The position numbers and the translations under genes are program-made. Below, piece by piece: positions 1 through 5,280 of a stretch of 8,923 nt of DNA. Position 1 is the first letter of the stretch; each line of letters opens with the position of its first letter. The DNA lies in assembly GCA_013153135.1 (NCBI GenBank), contig JAADFA010000127.1, forward strand, positions 1 to 8,923. Reading direction: 5' to 3'. The notes beneath the pieces are model-generated. The model saw nothing but the letters and a program-made list of their open reading frames with translations, had not been told where the DNA came from and did no database searches. This stretch comes from Chloroflexota bacterium. GTDB taxonomy: Bacteria > Chloroflexota > Anaerolineae > Anaerolineales > DRMV01.

Positions 1-27
1 ATTTGAGTTGAGGGGATGCGCGAGGAG

Positions 28-58
28 AACCGCCCCGGGGAACGCCGGGGCGGTTTTT
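28..58 (+). terminator. Rho-independent terminator of an upstream gene outside the window
   Basis: A perfect GC-rich stem is visible: CCGCCCCGG at 30-38 and CCGGGGCGG at 45-53, with a 6-nt loop (GGAACG). Two A-T pairs extend it at 28-29 and 54-55. The run of five T at 54-58 follows directly on the plus strand. This is a textbook intrinsic terminator for a plus-strand transcript entering from before position 1. On the minus strand the tract after the stem is poorer (TTCTCC), so use in both directions is possible but less likely. Confidence 0.85.
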
Positions 59-208
59 GTGTCATTCGATGCGTCGCGATGCTGCGTGTAGCCAAAAATG
101 CAGGGGAGTCCAAACGCCCTTCTCCGGCTGTTGGCAAATGTCCCGTAGCGTGGCAGTCCAGCACCGCCTCAGGCCGGGGATTTCCCGCGCGGGTTGGTGG
201 ACCTATAC

Positions 209-223
209 GGCTCTTCGAGAGCC
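209..223 (-). other. Hairpin just after the yhhQ stop codon
   Basis: GGCTC at 209-213 pairs with GAGCC at 219-223 around a short loop, five nucleotides beyond the stop codon of yhhQ in its direction of transcription. There is no U-tract after it on the minus strand, so it is not a canonical terminator. It may be a 3'-end stabilising or weak termination structure. The rest of 59-227 holds no gene or RNA that I recognise. Confidence 0.3.
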
Positions 224-227
224 TTCT

Positions 228-926
228 TCAGGAGCGGAAGGCCCAGGGGCGAAAGTCCGTACGCCAGTCGTACACATCCACCCCTTCCGCGCGTTTGAGC
301 GCGTTCACCACCCAATAGGTAAGGGGTGTGGCTAGGGCTTCGTACGCGACCTTGAAGCCCCATTGCGAAAGGATAGCCTGCCCAAGCGCCCCCGCGGGGA
401 GCACGCCCCAGAACGCCAAGCTAATGAATACGGCCGCGTCCGCTCCCTGGCCGACGATGGTCGAACCAATGGTGCGCAACCACAGATAGCGACCGCGCGT
501 GCGTACTTTCAGCTTGGCCAAGACCCACGCGTTGAGAAACTCGCCCACCAGGTACGCGGTGAAGGACGCCGCAAGCAACCGCGGCGTGAAGCCCAATAGC
601 GCGTCATATGCCTGCTGGGCCTGTTCTGGCCCCGGGTATACGCCCAGATTCCAGAACGGCGCGGGTGGGAGCCAACCGCCCACCGCAATGGCTATCACCG
701 CGAGCGCATTGGCTGCGAAACCCGTCCAGATGGCCCGTCGCGCTCGTGCATAACCGTAGACCTCAGTGAGCACGTCACCCAAAATATAGGTAATGGGAAA
801 GAGAATCACGGCCGCGGGCAGGACCATCCCCGCAATGTGCACCAGCTTGGCTGCAATGATGTTCGAGACGATCAGCGTCGCAACGAAGAACGCAACCACC
901 ACGTCGTACCAACGATAGCCTTTCAT
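228..926 (-). CDS. yhhQ: Queuosine precursor transporter, YhhQ/VUT (DUF165) family
   Basis: The 232-residue product is an integral membrane protein with about six hydrophobic segments, near residues 7-27, 33-52, 65-85, 115-140, 150-175 and 185-208. It carries the family's recognisable blocks: SNIIAAK (21-27), FPITYILGDVLTEVYGY (43-59), RTIGSTIVGQGADAAVFI (151-168) and a C-terminal KVAYEALATP (192-201). Members of this family import queuosine precursors (preQ0/preQ1) across the cytoplasmic membrane for tRNA modification. The length is normal for the family. The ATG at 926 is preceded by GGAGG (932-936) at about 5-nt spacing, so this start is secure. It is divergent from the 76-aa gene at 990 and the 63-bp gap must hold both promoters. 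No queuosine synthesis gene is adjacent, so the exact substrate is inferred from family membership. Confidence 0.93.
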   Translation of the reverse strand: MKGYRWYDVVVAFFVATLIVSNIIAAKLVHIAGMVLPAAVILFPITYILGDVLTEVYGYARARRAIWTGFAANALAVIAIAVGGWLPPAPFWNLGVYPGPEQAQQAYDALLGFTPRLLAASFTAYLVGEFLNAWVLAKLKVRTRGRYLWLRTIGSTIVGQGADAAVFISLAFWGVLPAGALGQAILSQWGFKVAYEALATPLTYWVVNALKRAEGVDVYDWRTDFRPWAFRS

Positions 927-948
927 GCGCGCCTCCGGGCAAGAGGTA

Positions 949-957
949 TGCTACAAT
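949..957 (+). promoter_or_regulatory. Putative extended -10 promoter for the 76-aa gene
   Basis: TGCTACAAT matches the extended -10 pattern TGnTATAAT with one mismatch. It lies 32 nt before the ATG at 990, giving a leader of roughly 25 nt that contains the ribosome binding site. No convincing -35 box is seen around 929-934, which would overlap the start of the divergent yhhQ; an extended -10 can compensate for this. Prediction by eye only. Confidence 0.5.
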
Positions 958-977
958 CAACTTTGAAACCTACACGC

Positions 978-985
978 AAGGAGGG
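978..985 (+). promoter_or_regulatory. Shine-Dalgarno sequence that fixes the start at 990
   Basis: AAGGAGGG ends four nucleotides before the ATG at 990. This near-perfect site selects that ATG over the in-frame upstream ATG at 837, which lies inside the divergent yhhQ gene and has no such site. Confidence 0.85.
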
Positions 986-989
986 CGAC

Positions 990-1220
990 ATGGACACAAT
1001 CAACGAACTTGCCCAAGCCTTGCGCGAAGTCAAAGCCAAACGCCGCGCAGGCGAGCTCGACGAGCGGGCATTTTACCATCATTTGCTGGAGCTGGCGGTG
1101 CAACTGGTCCAGCTGCTTCTGGACGAGCCGAATATGACAGAGCAAGATGTCCGTAAGCAGGTCCCCTTAGTGCTCGCGTTTTTGGAGGACCAGATCGCGC
1201 GCTATCAGGATCGCCATTGA
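990..1220 (+). CDS. Small helical protein of unknown function, 76 aa
   Basis: I do not recognise a named family. The product is 76 residues, highly charged at the N-terminus (REVKAKRRAGELDER, residues 12-26), then leucine-rich (LLELAVQLVQLLLDEP, 32-47), with no membrane segment long enough to be convincing. The pattern suggests two or three amphipathic helices and perhaps oligomerisation. A strong Shine-Dalgarno site and a plausible extended -10 support real expression. It is the only plus-strand gene in the window: divergent from yhhQ and convergent with the FemAB-like gene, with stop codons 5 bp apart and no terminator between them. A regulatory or structural role is possible but nothing in the sequence proves it. 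Confidence 0.8.
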   Translation: MDTINELAQALREVKAKRRAGELDERAFYHHLLELAVQLVQLLLDEPNMTEQDVRKQVPLVLAFLEDQIARYQDRH

Positions 1221-1225
1221 GCCGT

Positions 1226-2239
1226 TCATCGCCGGCCCCTGGGGAACCGTCGGCGCCAGGCTTCTAAACGCTGGAGCAGGGTGTACAGGCCAGGGAGATA
1301 GATGCGTTCCCAGGGGCCGGCGGCTCGTTTGACCTCACCCCCGAACCCGCGTTTGAAACGGTATACGCCCCATAGGCCTCCCCGGCGACGGGTAAATTCG
1401 GCCTCGAGCACCTCCTCTTCCTCATCCGGAATGCCCCAAAAGTCGTACATAGTGCATCCGCGTGCTTTGGCCCAACGCATGGCTTCCCATTGCAGCAAGT
1501 AAGTGGGCATTTTATTACGATGACGGCTGGCCGACGCACCGTAGAGATACCATGCACGCGGTCCCCGCGCGAACACCATGAGGGCGGCTAAGGGCTCTCC
1601 CTGCCATTCTGCCACCAGCAATTGCGCATAGCCCCGCGGGTGAAAGAGCTCGTACGCGCGGCGGTAGTACTCAAAGGGGTGGATGCCAAACCCGTCCCGT
1701 TGCGCGGTCTCTTGCAGCATCGCGTAAAATCCTTCCAGGTCGTCCCATGGCCGCACGCGCACGCCCTTGCGTTGTGCTAAACGAATGTTATAGCGAGTTT
1801 TTTGCTTCATACGTGCCAAAATCTCATCTTCGGATGGGCGCAAATCCACCACAATGGTGCGCGGAGGTTGCACTGGGGTTTCGGCCACGCGAAAGCCCGG
1901 CGGCACGCCTTGGGGCCAGAGGGCTTGCGCCTCCTCGCGCCACATATCCGGGTCGATTTTGAGGCCAACCGCGCGGTGCTGCCGCGCATACGCATCCACT
2001 TGTGCCCAGAGCGCGTCGCTCCAGGGGCCGACGGGTCCTTTGGGCACGTAACCCCAACGGAAACCCAAGGGAAGGCGCCACCACAGTACCAGGACTCCAC
2101 TATCCCCGTGTTGGAACGCGGTCGCCTCCCATCCGAAGCTCGCCTTGAGTTGGCCCCATTCCGTGGTTTGCAAAATATGCCCTTCAGGATGTCGGTCGAG
2201 GAACGCATCCCACGCGTTCCAAGACAACGGTTGACTCAT
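1226..2239 (-). CDS. FemAB-family (GNAT fold) peptidyl aminoacyltransferase
   Basis: The 337-residue product matches the FemA/FemB/FemX (lipid II:amino acid transferase) family. Typical blocks are QTTEWGQLK (24-32), YVPKGP (64-69), MKQKTRYNIRLAQRKGV (144-160), a GASASRHRNKMPTYLLQWEA block (234-253), YDFWGI (265-270) and GVYRFKRGFGGEV (291-303). Known members use aminoacyl-tRNA to add amino acids to the peptidoglycan stem peptide on lipid II at the inner face of the membrane. Length is within the family range (about 330-420) and no coiled-coil insertion is seen. The ATG at 2239 overlaps the trpF stop codon by 4 bp (ATGA) and its AGGAGG site lies inside the end of trpF, implying translational coupling. 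The amino acid transferred cannot be read from sequence. Some family members act on other acceptors, so peptidoglycan is the likely but not proven substrate. Confidence 0.88.
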   Translation of the reverse strand: MSQPLSWNAWDAFLDRHPEGHILQTTEWGQLKASFGWEATAFQHGDSGVLVLWWRLPLGFRWGYVPKGPVGPWSDALWAQVDAYARQHRAVGLKIDPDMWREEAQALWPQGVPPGFRVAETPVQPPRTIVVDLRPSEDEILARMKQKTRYNIRLAQRKGVRVRPWDDLEGFYAMLQETAQRDGFGIHPFEYYRRAYELFHPRGYAQLLVAEWQGEPLAALMVFARGPRAWYLYGASASRHRNKMPTYLLQWEAMRWAKARGCTMYDFWGIPDEEEEVLEAEFTRRRGGLWGVYRFKRGFGGEVKRAAGPWERIYLPGLYTLLQRLEAWRRRFPRGRR

Positions 2240-2904
2240 ATCGCCTCCTGCGCGTGTCGGATCGCGCGTACAAACGCTCGGATCCTGGCGGGATCTTTCT
2301 TACCGGGTTGCGCTTCGACCCCGCTCGAGACGTCTACACCCCAGGGCTGGACGCGCGCGATGGCCTCGGCCACATTTTCCGGTGTGAGCCCTCCGGCCAA
2401 CAACCCTCGGTAGGTGCTCAAGACGGTGCGCGCCAATGCCCAATCACCCACGCGGCCAGTGCCGCCGTATGCCTCAGGACTGTACGCGTCGACCAGGACT
2501 TGCGGCCAATCAGCCTTTGTAGGGCCCACGGCTGCATAAGCAGCCACGCGCGCGGCCAACGCGTCCGGAGTCCCGTGCAGGCGCAGGGCTTTGTATGCAC
2601 GGCCTTGCAGCGCGGCGACCCATTCGACAGGTTCGTCCCCGTGCAGCTGGGCGAGGTCCAGCCCCACCTGGGCCATCACTCGCCGCACGTCCCGGGGCCG
2701 CGTGTTCACAAAGACCCCAACCCAATACGGCCCGCGGCCGCCCCAGTGCGCCCGGGCGCGCGCGACCAGCTCAGCGGCCGCTTCGGGGGAGATATAGCGC
2801 GGGCTGCGCGGGTAAAACACCAGCCCCAAAAACTGCGCGCCAGCCTCCACCGCCGCGAGGGCGTCTTCCCAGCGTGTGATGCCGCAAATCTTCACCCGGA
2901 CCAT
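2236..2904 (-). CDS. trpF: Phosphoribosylanthranilate isomerase
   Basis: TrpF catalyses the isomerisation of N-(5-phosphoribosyl)anthranilate to CdRP, the third step from chorismate to tryptophan, in the cytoplasm. The 222-residue (beta/alpha)8 barrel is complete. It shows KICGIT with the catalytic Cys at residue 7, LVFYPRSPR (28-36), QLHGDEP (86-92), the general-acid Asp at 139 in VLVDAY, GGTGR (147-151), AGGLTPENV (170-178) and the phosphate-binding GVDVSSGVE (189-197). I chose the ATG at 2904 over the in-frame GTG at 2910, because the latter is part of the Shine-Dalgarno sequence itself. It starts 18 bp after the trpC stop and overlaps the FemAB-like gene by 4 bp. Its substrate supplier TrpD and the TrpAB synthase are not in the window. 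Confidence 0.97.
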   Translation of the reverse strand: MVRVKICGITRWEDALAAVEAGAQFLGLVFYPRSPRYISPEAAAELVARARAHWGGRGPYWVGVFVNTRPRDVRRVMAQVGLDLAQLHGDEPVEWVAALQGRAYKALRLHGTPDALAARVAAYAAVGPTKADWPQVLVDAYSPEAYGGTGRVGDWALARTVLSTYRGLLAGGLTPENVAEAIARVQPWGVDVSSGVEAQPGKKDPARIRAFVRAIRHAQEAI

Positions 2905-2907
2905 CGA

Positions 2908-2915
2908 CACCTCCC
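2908..2915 (-). promoter_or_regulatory. Shine-Dalgarno sequence of trpF
   Basis: On the minus strand this reads GGGAGGTG, a long match to the anti-Shine-Dalgarno sequence. It is correctly spaced for the ATG at 2904 but overlaps the alternative GTG codon at 2910-2908, which argues against that GTG as the start. Confidence 0.75.
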
Positions 2916-2922
2916 TCGTCGC

Positions 2923-3747
2923 TCAATCCTCGCTTGGGCATCCCTGGCTCCCCGCGTGCACCAACGCCCGCGCGAGGGCTTCGGGGTCATCGGCCCGCAT
3001 GAGTGCGGTGCCCACCAGCACCGCGTCCGCGCGGGCGCAGGCCATACGGATGACATCCTCCGGTGTATGCACGCCGCTCTCGGCCACGCGCACGACCTCT
3101 CGCGGGATGCGGGGCAGCAGCCGCTCGCTGACCGCGAGGTCCACGGTGAACGTGTGTAAATCGCGGTTGTTCACGCCGATGACGTCCGCGCCGACGGCCA
3201 GCGCCCGTTCCAACTCGGCCTCGGTGTGCACTTCCACCAGCGTACCCATGCCCAGCGCGCGGCTGAGCGCGAGGAAATCGCGCAGTTGCGCGTCGTCCAG
3301 CAGTGCGACAATAAGCAACACTGCATCCGCGCCCGCAGCCCGGGCTTCGTAGATTTGATACGCGTCGAGAATAAAATCCTTCCGCAATACGGGCACGGGC
3401 ACCTCGGCCCGCACCGCGCGCAGATGCGTGAGAGAACCGTGAAAAAAGGGCGCATCGGTCAACACACTAATGGCCGTCGCGCCCGCGCGCGCGTAGGCTC
3501 GCGCCTGGGCCACGGGATCCAGCACGGCCTGGATCACCCCCTCGCTGGGCGACGCGGCTTTGACTTCGGCGATGAGCTGCACCCCTGGCTGGGCCAAGGA
3601 CGCGCGCCAGGCACGTGGAGGTGCCGCGGCCTCGGCCTGGGCGCGCACTTCGGCCAGGGGGTGCTGAGCCTGTGCACGACGGATTTCTTCTTGTTTGACG
3701 CGGGCAATACGAGCGAGGATGTCGGGTGGTCGTTGTTGAGTCGTCAT
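2923..3747 (-). CDS. trpC: Indole-3-glycerol phosphate synthase
   Basis: TrpC converts CdRP, the product of TrpF, to indole-3-glycerol phosphate with loss of CO2 and water, the fourth step of tryptophan synthesis. The 274-residue barrel protein carries the active-site set: Glu61 and Lys63 in AEVKAASPSEG (60-70), Lys123 in LRKDFI (121-126), Glu172 in LVEVHTEAE (170-178), Asn193 in GVNNRDL (191-197) and Glu223-Ser224 in VAESGV (221-226). Numbering is mine; roles are from the known family. Length is normal (about 255-275). The start is the only good ATG before the conserved N-terminal helix, but no Shine-Dalgarno sequence precedes it. The gene lies 38 bp after the I42 lipoprotein gene and 18 bp before trpF. 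It is a single-domain enzyme, not the TrpC-TrpF fusion seen in enterobacteria. Confidence 0.97.
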   Translation of the reverse strand: MTTQQRPPDILARIARVKQEEIRRAQAQHPLAEVRAQAEAAAPPRAWRASLAQPGVQLIAEVKAASPSEGVIQAVLDPVAQARAYARAGATAISVLTDAPFFHGSLTHLRAVRAEVPVPVLRKDFILDAYQIYEARAAGADAVLLIVALLDDAQLRDFLALSRALGMGTLVEVHTEAELERALAVGADVIGVNNRDLHTFTVDLAVSERLLPRIPREVVRVAESGVHTPEDVIRMACARADAVLVGTALMRADDPEALARALVHAGSQGCPSED

Positions 3748-3756
3748 GGGCCCATT
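3746..3756 (-). other. Palindrome and tiny ORF at the trpC start
   Basis: ATGGGCCCAT is a perfect 10-bp palindrome that includes the AT of the trpC start codon. On the minus strand it begins a three-codon ORF (ATG GGC CCA TGA, 3755-3744) whose stop overlaps the trpC ATG as ATGA. No Shine-Dalgarno sequence is visible between 3748 and 3785. The sequence is certain; a function is only a possibility. Confidence 0.4.
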
Positions 3757-3785
3757 GTGACTTAACCAGAGTTATTCGCTGCGCG

Positions 3786-4178
3786 CTAACGCACAATCAC
3801 GCGAAAATCGAACTCATCCGCGGGGGCGCCCGTCTCCCAGGGCCGTTGATACGCCAAGCGCACGTGCGCTTCGCCCGGCGTGACCGCGCGGAAGCGTAGG
3901 ACCAACGTCCCTCCCGCGCCGGGGCGTTCGGCTTCGGGGGTGAACGCGGGTTCAGCCACCAGAACCACAGGGCCTGGTGCGCCGTCTTTGACCAACCATG
4001 TATAGCCTGTGCTGGGGTTCGCAGGCAAGTGTACCTCGATCACCTGACCCACTTTGAGCGTTATTTCGCGCCCTTGGTCGTCAGGGCCTAGGACCAGAGC
4101 GGGTGACACGTCCTCACGCAAACAGCCGGTGACCCACACCAGGCCCAACAAACCCAACCATGTCCATACCCAGCGCAT
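3786..4178 (-). CDS. Lipoprotein with chagasin-type (MEROPS I42) cysteine protease inhibitor domain
   Basis: The 130-residue product begins with a short lipoprotein signal peptide ending in the lipobox VTGC, with the lipid-modified Cys at residue 19. The mature part matches the chagasin/I42 fold and keeps all three loops that enter the protease active site in known members: NPSTGYTW (54-61), PGAGGT (86-91) and RPWE (112-115). Chagasin-type proteins inhibit papain-like cysteine proteases, so this one probably acts outside the membrane, against host, competitor or self proteases. The start at 4178 is preceded by GGGAGG at 7-nt spacing. The longer reading from 4265 would put a hydrophilic stretch before the signal peptide and is rejected. 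It is the first gene of the unit continuing to trpC, trpF and the FemAB-like gene, with an extended -10 box upstream. The signal peptide has four Trp in 19 residues. Confidence 0.9.
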   Translation of the reverse strand: MRWVWTWLGLLGLVWVTGCLREDVSPALVLGPDDQGREITLKVGQVIEVHLPANPSTGYTWLVKDGAPGPVVLVAEPAFTPEAERPGAGGTLVLRFRAVTPGEAHVRLAYQRPWETGAPADEFDFRVIVR

Positions 4179-4185
4179 TTTGTCG

Positions 4186-4191
4186 CCTCCC
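4186..4191 (-). promoter_or_regulatory. Shine-Dalgarno sequence of the I42 lipoprotein gene
   Basis: On the minus strand this reads GGGAGG, seven nucleotides before the ATG at 4178. It selects that start rather than the upstream in-frame codon at 4265. Confidence 0.8.
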
Positions 4192-4206
4192 ATCGGGATA
4201 CTGGGG

Positions 4207-4215
4207 ATTGTACCA
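4207..4215 (-). promoter_or_regulatory. Putative extended -10 promoter for the I42-trpC-trpF-FemAB unit
   Basis: On the minus strand this reads TGGTACAAT, one mismatch from the extended -10 consensus TGnTATAAT. The predicted transcription start near 4200 gives a leader of about 22 nt that includes the Shine-Dalgarno site at 4186-4191. No good -35 hexamer is seen at the 17-nt position. It resembles the element at 949-957. Prediction by eye. Confidence 0.5.
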
Positions 4216-4258
4216 AACCTAAGCGCTGGGCTGTGGGTTGGAATTGCGCTCGTCTGAG

Positions 4259-4311
4259 CCTGCATACAGGACTGGCCCGAGGGGATGCTGCCCGCGCGGC
4301 AGCCATGCAGG
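4259..4311 (-). other. Nested inverted repeat between two minus-strand transcription units
   Basis: CCTGCAT at 4259-4265 is the reverse complement of ATGCAGG at 4305-4311. Inside lies a second perfect hairpin, GCTGCC (4287-4292) with GGCAGC (4298-4303) around CGCGC. The arms may also form a small local hairpin, CCTG-CATA-CAGG (4259-4270). The element sits between the stop of the NBR1-domain lipoprotein (4347) and the putative promoter of the I42 gene. There is no U-tract. It may end the upstream transcript in a factor-dependent way or protect its 3' end; a protein-binding role is also possible. Confidence 0.45.
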
Positions 4312-4346
4312 ACCCCATCGCGCCCTGTTGGGGGATGGGCACCGCT

Positions 4347-5252
4347 TTAGGGGCGCGGGCGCTGGGCCGCCCAGGTAATAAAGCGGATGACCAGGCGCCA
4401 GCCGTTCTCGGTAGGTACCGCGTCTTCAAGGCGGAACATGCCGACGCGGGCTTGGTCCGTGGTATAGCAGAACGTCGCACCTACGTACTGCTCAGGGTTT
4501 TGGACTGCGTTGCGGCTGCCGTAGGGATAGTGGTAGCAGTCAGCCATGTCCAGAGGCCAAAGATAGCCGAAGACAACAATGTGGTTGAGGGGATGATAGT
4601 GCAAGATTTCATCCCCATCGTACAAAAAGTCCGGCCCTTCGTCATCAAAGTTGATTAAATCCCCTGGATCCACGGTGATAACCCCCTGCTTATAGACCGG
4701 CGGGCCTGGGGTGACTGTGGGCGTTGGTGTCGGGGTTGGGGGCAGGTCGACCTGCAAGGTGAGACGAGGGTCGTTGGTCCACGGGATGGGGGTGCCTTCG
4801 GGTGGGATGGCCTGAAGCGCGATCTGGACCGTTCCTGGGGATTGCGGCGCGTGGGCCGTGGTTTGCCACACGAGGGTCGCGCCTGGGGCTAGGCTTTGGC
4901 CTAGCGGCGCGTTGAACATCGGCGTGGCCGCGATCAAGCCCTGGAGGTGTAGATCGTCGGGCCAAGGGCAGTGGCCTTGATTGAGCAGGGTCCATTCCAG
5001 GGTGACGGGCTGCCCGGCGAGTACGGGTGCGCTGGGGGGATGGGGCTCGGCCGAACCGAGCCAGCATGGCGGTGTAGGCGTGGCCGTTGCGGTCGCGGTC
5101 GGGGTCATGGTAATGCGTTGCAACCCCGGTGGAGGTAGGGGCGCAGGGGGTTGTTCCTCCGCGCCACAGCCCACGAGCAAGACGGTCCAGGCCCCCGCGA
5201 TGAAGAGCCATCTGAGCCAGCGCCACACGTGCACAAGTGGGCCTCGCGTCAT
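4347..5252 (-). CDS. Secreted lipoprotein with NBR1-type Ig-like domain and Thr-Pro linkers
   Basis: The 301-residue product starts with a basic, Trp-rich signal peptide and the lipobox LVGC (Cys29). A Thr/Ala/Pro spacer (50-62) follows, then an Ig-like domain at about 64-170. It has the signature LEWTLLNQGHCPW (85-97), matching the W-x-L-x-N-x-G-x-C-x-W pattern of bacterial NBR1-like Ig domains, and a later LAPGATLVWQ (121-130) and APQSPGTVQIALQ (135-147) typical of the same fold. A second Thr-Pro linker (171-182) leads to a C-terminal beta-rich domain (about 188-294). It contains NFDDEG, DFLYDG and FCYTTDQARVGMFRLED (261-277), ending RLVIRFITW. I have seen such C-terminal modules after NBR1-like domains in Chloroflexota surface proteins, but know no function. 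The gene is 28 bp after the dehydrogenase-like gene, with a GGGGGAG ribosome site. It is probably a surface-anchored binding or structural protein with no enzymatic residues recognised. Confidence 0.85.
   Translation of the reverse strand: MTRGPLVHVWRWLRWLFIAGAWTVLLVGCGAEEQPPAPLPPPGLQRITMTPTATATATPTPPCWLGSAEPHPPSAPVLAGQPVTLEWTLLNQGHCPWPDDLHLQGLIAATPMFNAPLGQSLAPGATLVWQTTAHAPQSPGTVQIALQAIPPEGTPIPWTNDPRLTLQVDLPPTPTPTPTVTPGPPVYKQGVITVDPGDLINFDDEGPDFLYDGDEILHYHPLNHIVVFGYLWPLDMADCYHYPYGSRNAVQNPEQYVGATFCYTTDQARVGMFRLEDAVPTENGWRLVIRFITWAAQRPRP
4707..4742 (-). repeat. Thr-Pro repeat linker in the NBR1-domain lipoprotein
   Basis: Residues 171-182 read PPTPTPTPTVTP. At DNA level this is a short low-complexity run of ACN CCN codons. 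It separates the Ig-like domain from the C-terminal domain and is likely an extended, possibly glycosylated spacer. Confidence 0.75.
5067..5105 (-). repeat. Thr-Ala-Pro repeat spacer after the lipobox
   Basis: Residues 50-62 read TPTATATATPTPP. The spacer lies between the lipid-anchored Cys29 region and the Ig-like domain and would hold the domain away from the membrane. Confidence 0.7.
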
Positions 5253-5280
5253 TGTCTCTCCCCCAAGGCCAAAAGTTTGC

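Noticed and set aside
59..227. Possible tRNA or small RNA gene in the gap before yhhQ
   Set aside because: No T-loop consensus, acceptor pairing or CCA-type end could be found on either strand; only a CCCGCGCGGG palindrome and a small hairpin.
837..989. Longer start for the 76-aa gene at the ATG at 837
   Set aside because: It lies inside yhhQ on the other strand and has no ribosome site, whereas the ATG at 990 has an ideal one.
2254..3765. Long plus-strand open frames opposite trpF and trpC (2254-3159 and 3226-3765)
   Set aside because: They are low-complexity Arg/Pro/His-rich mirror frames of well-identified trp genes, a common artefact of GC-rich coding DNA.
3748..3785. Classical trp attenuator before trpC
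   Set aside because: The gap is only 38 bp, with no leader peptide containing Trp codons and no terminator hairpin with a U-tract.
4179..4265. Upstream start at 4265 for the I42 lipoprotein
   Set aside because: It would place 29 polar residues before the signal peptide and lies upstream of the likely promoter; the ATG at 4178 has a good ribosome site.
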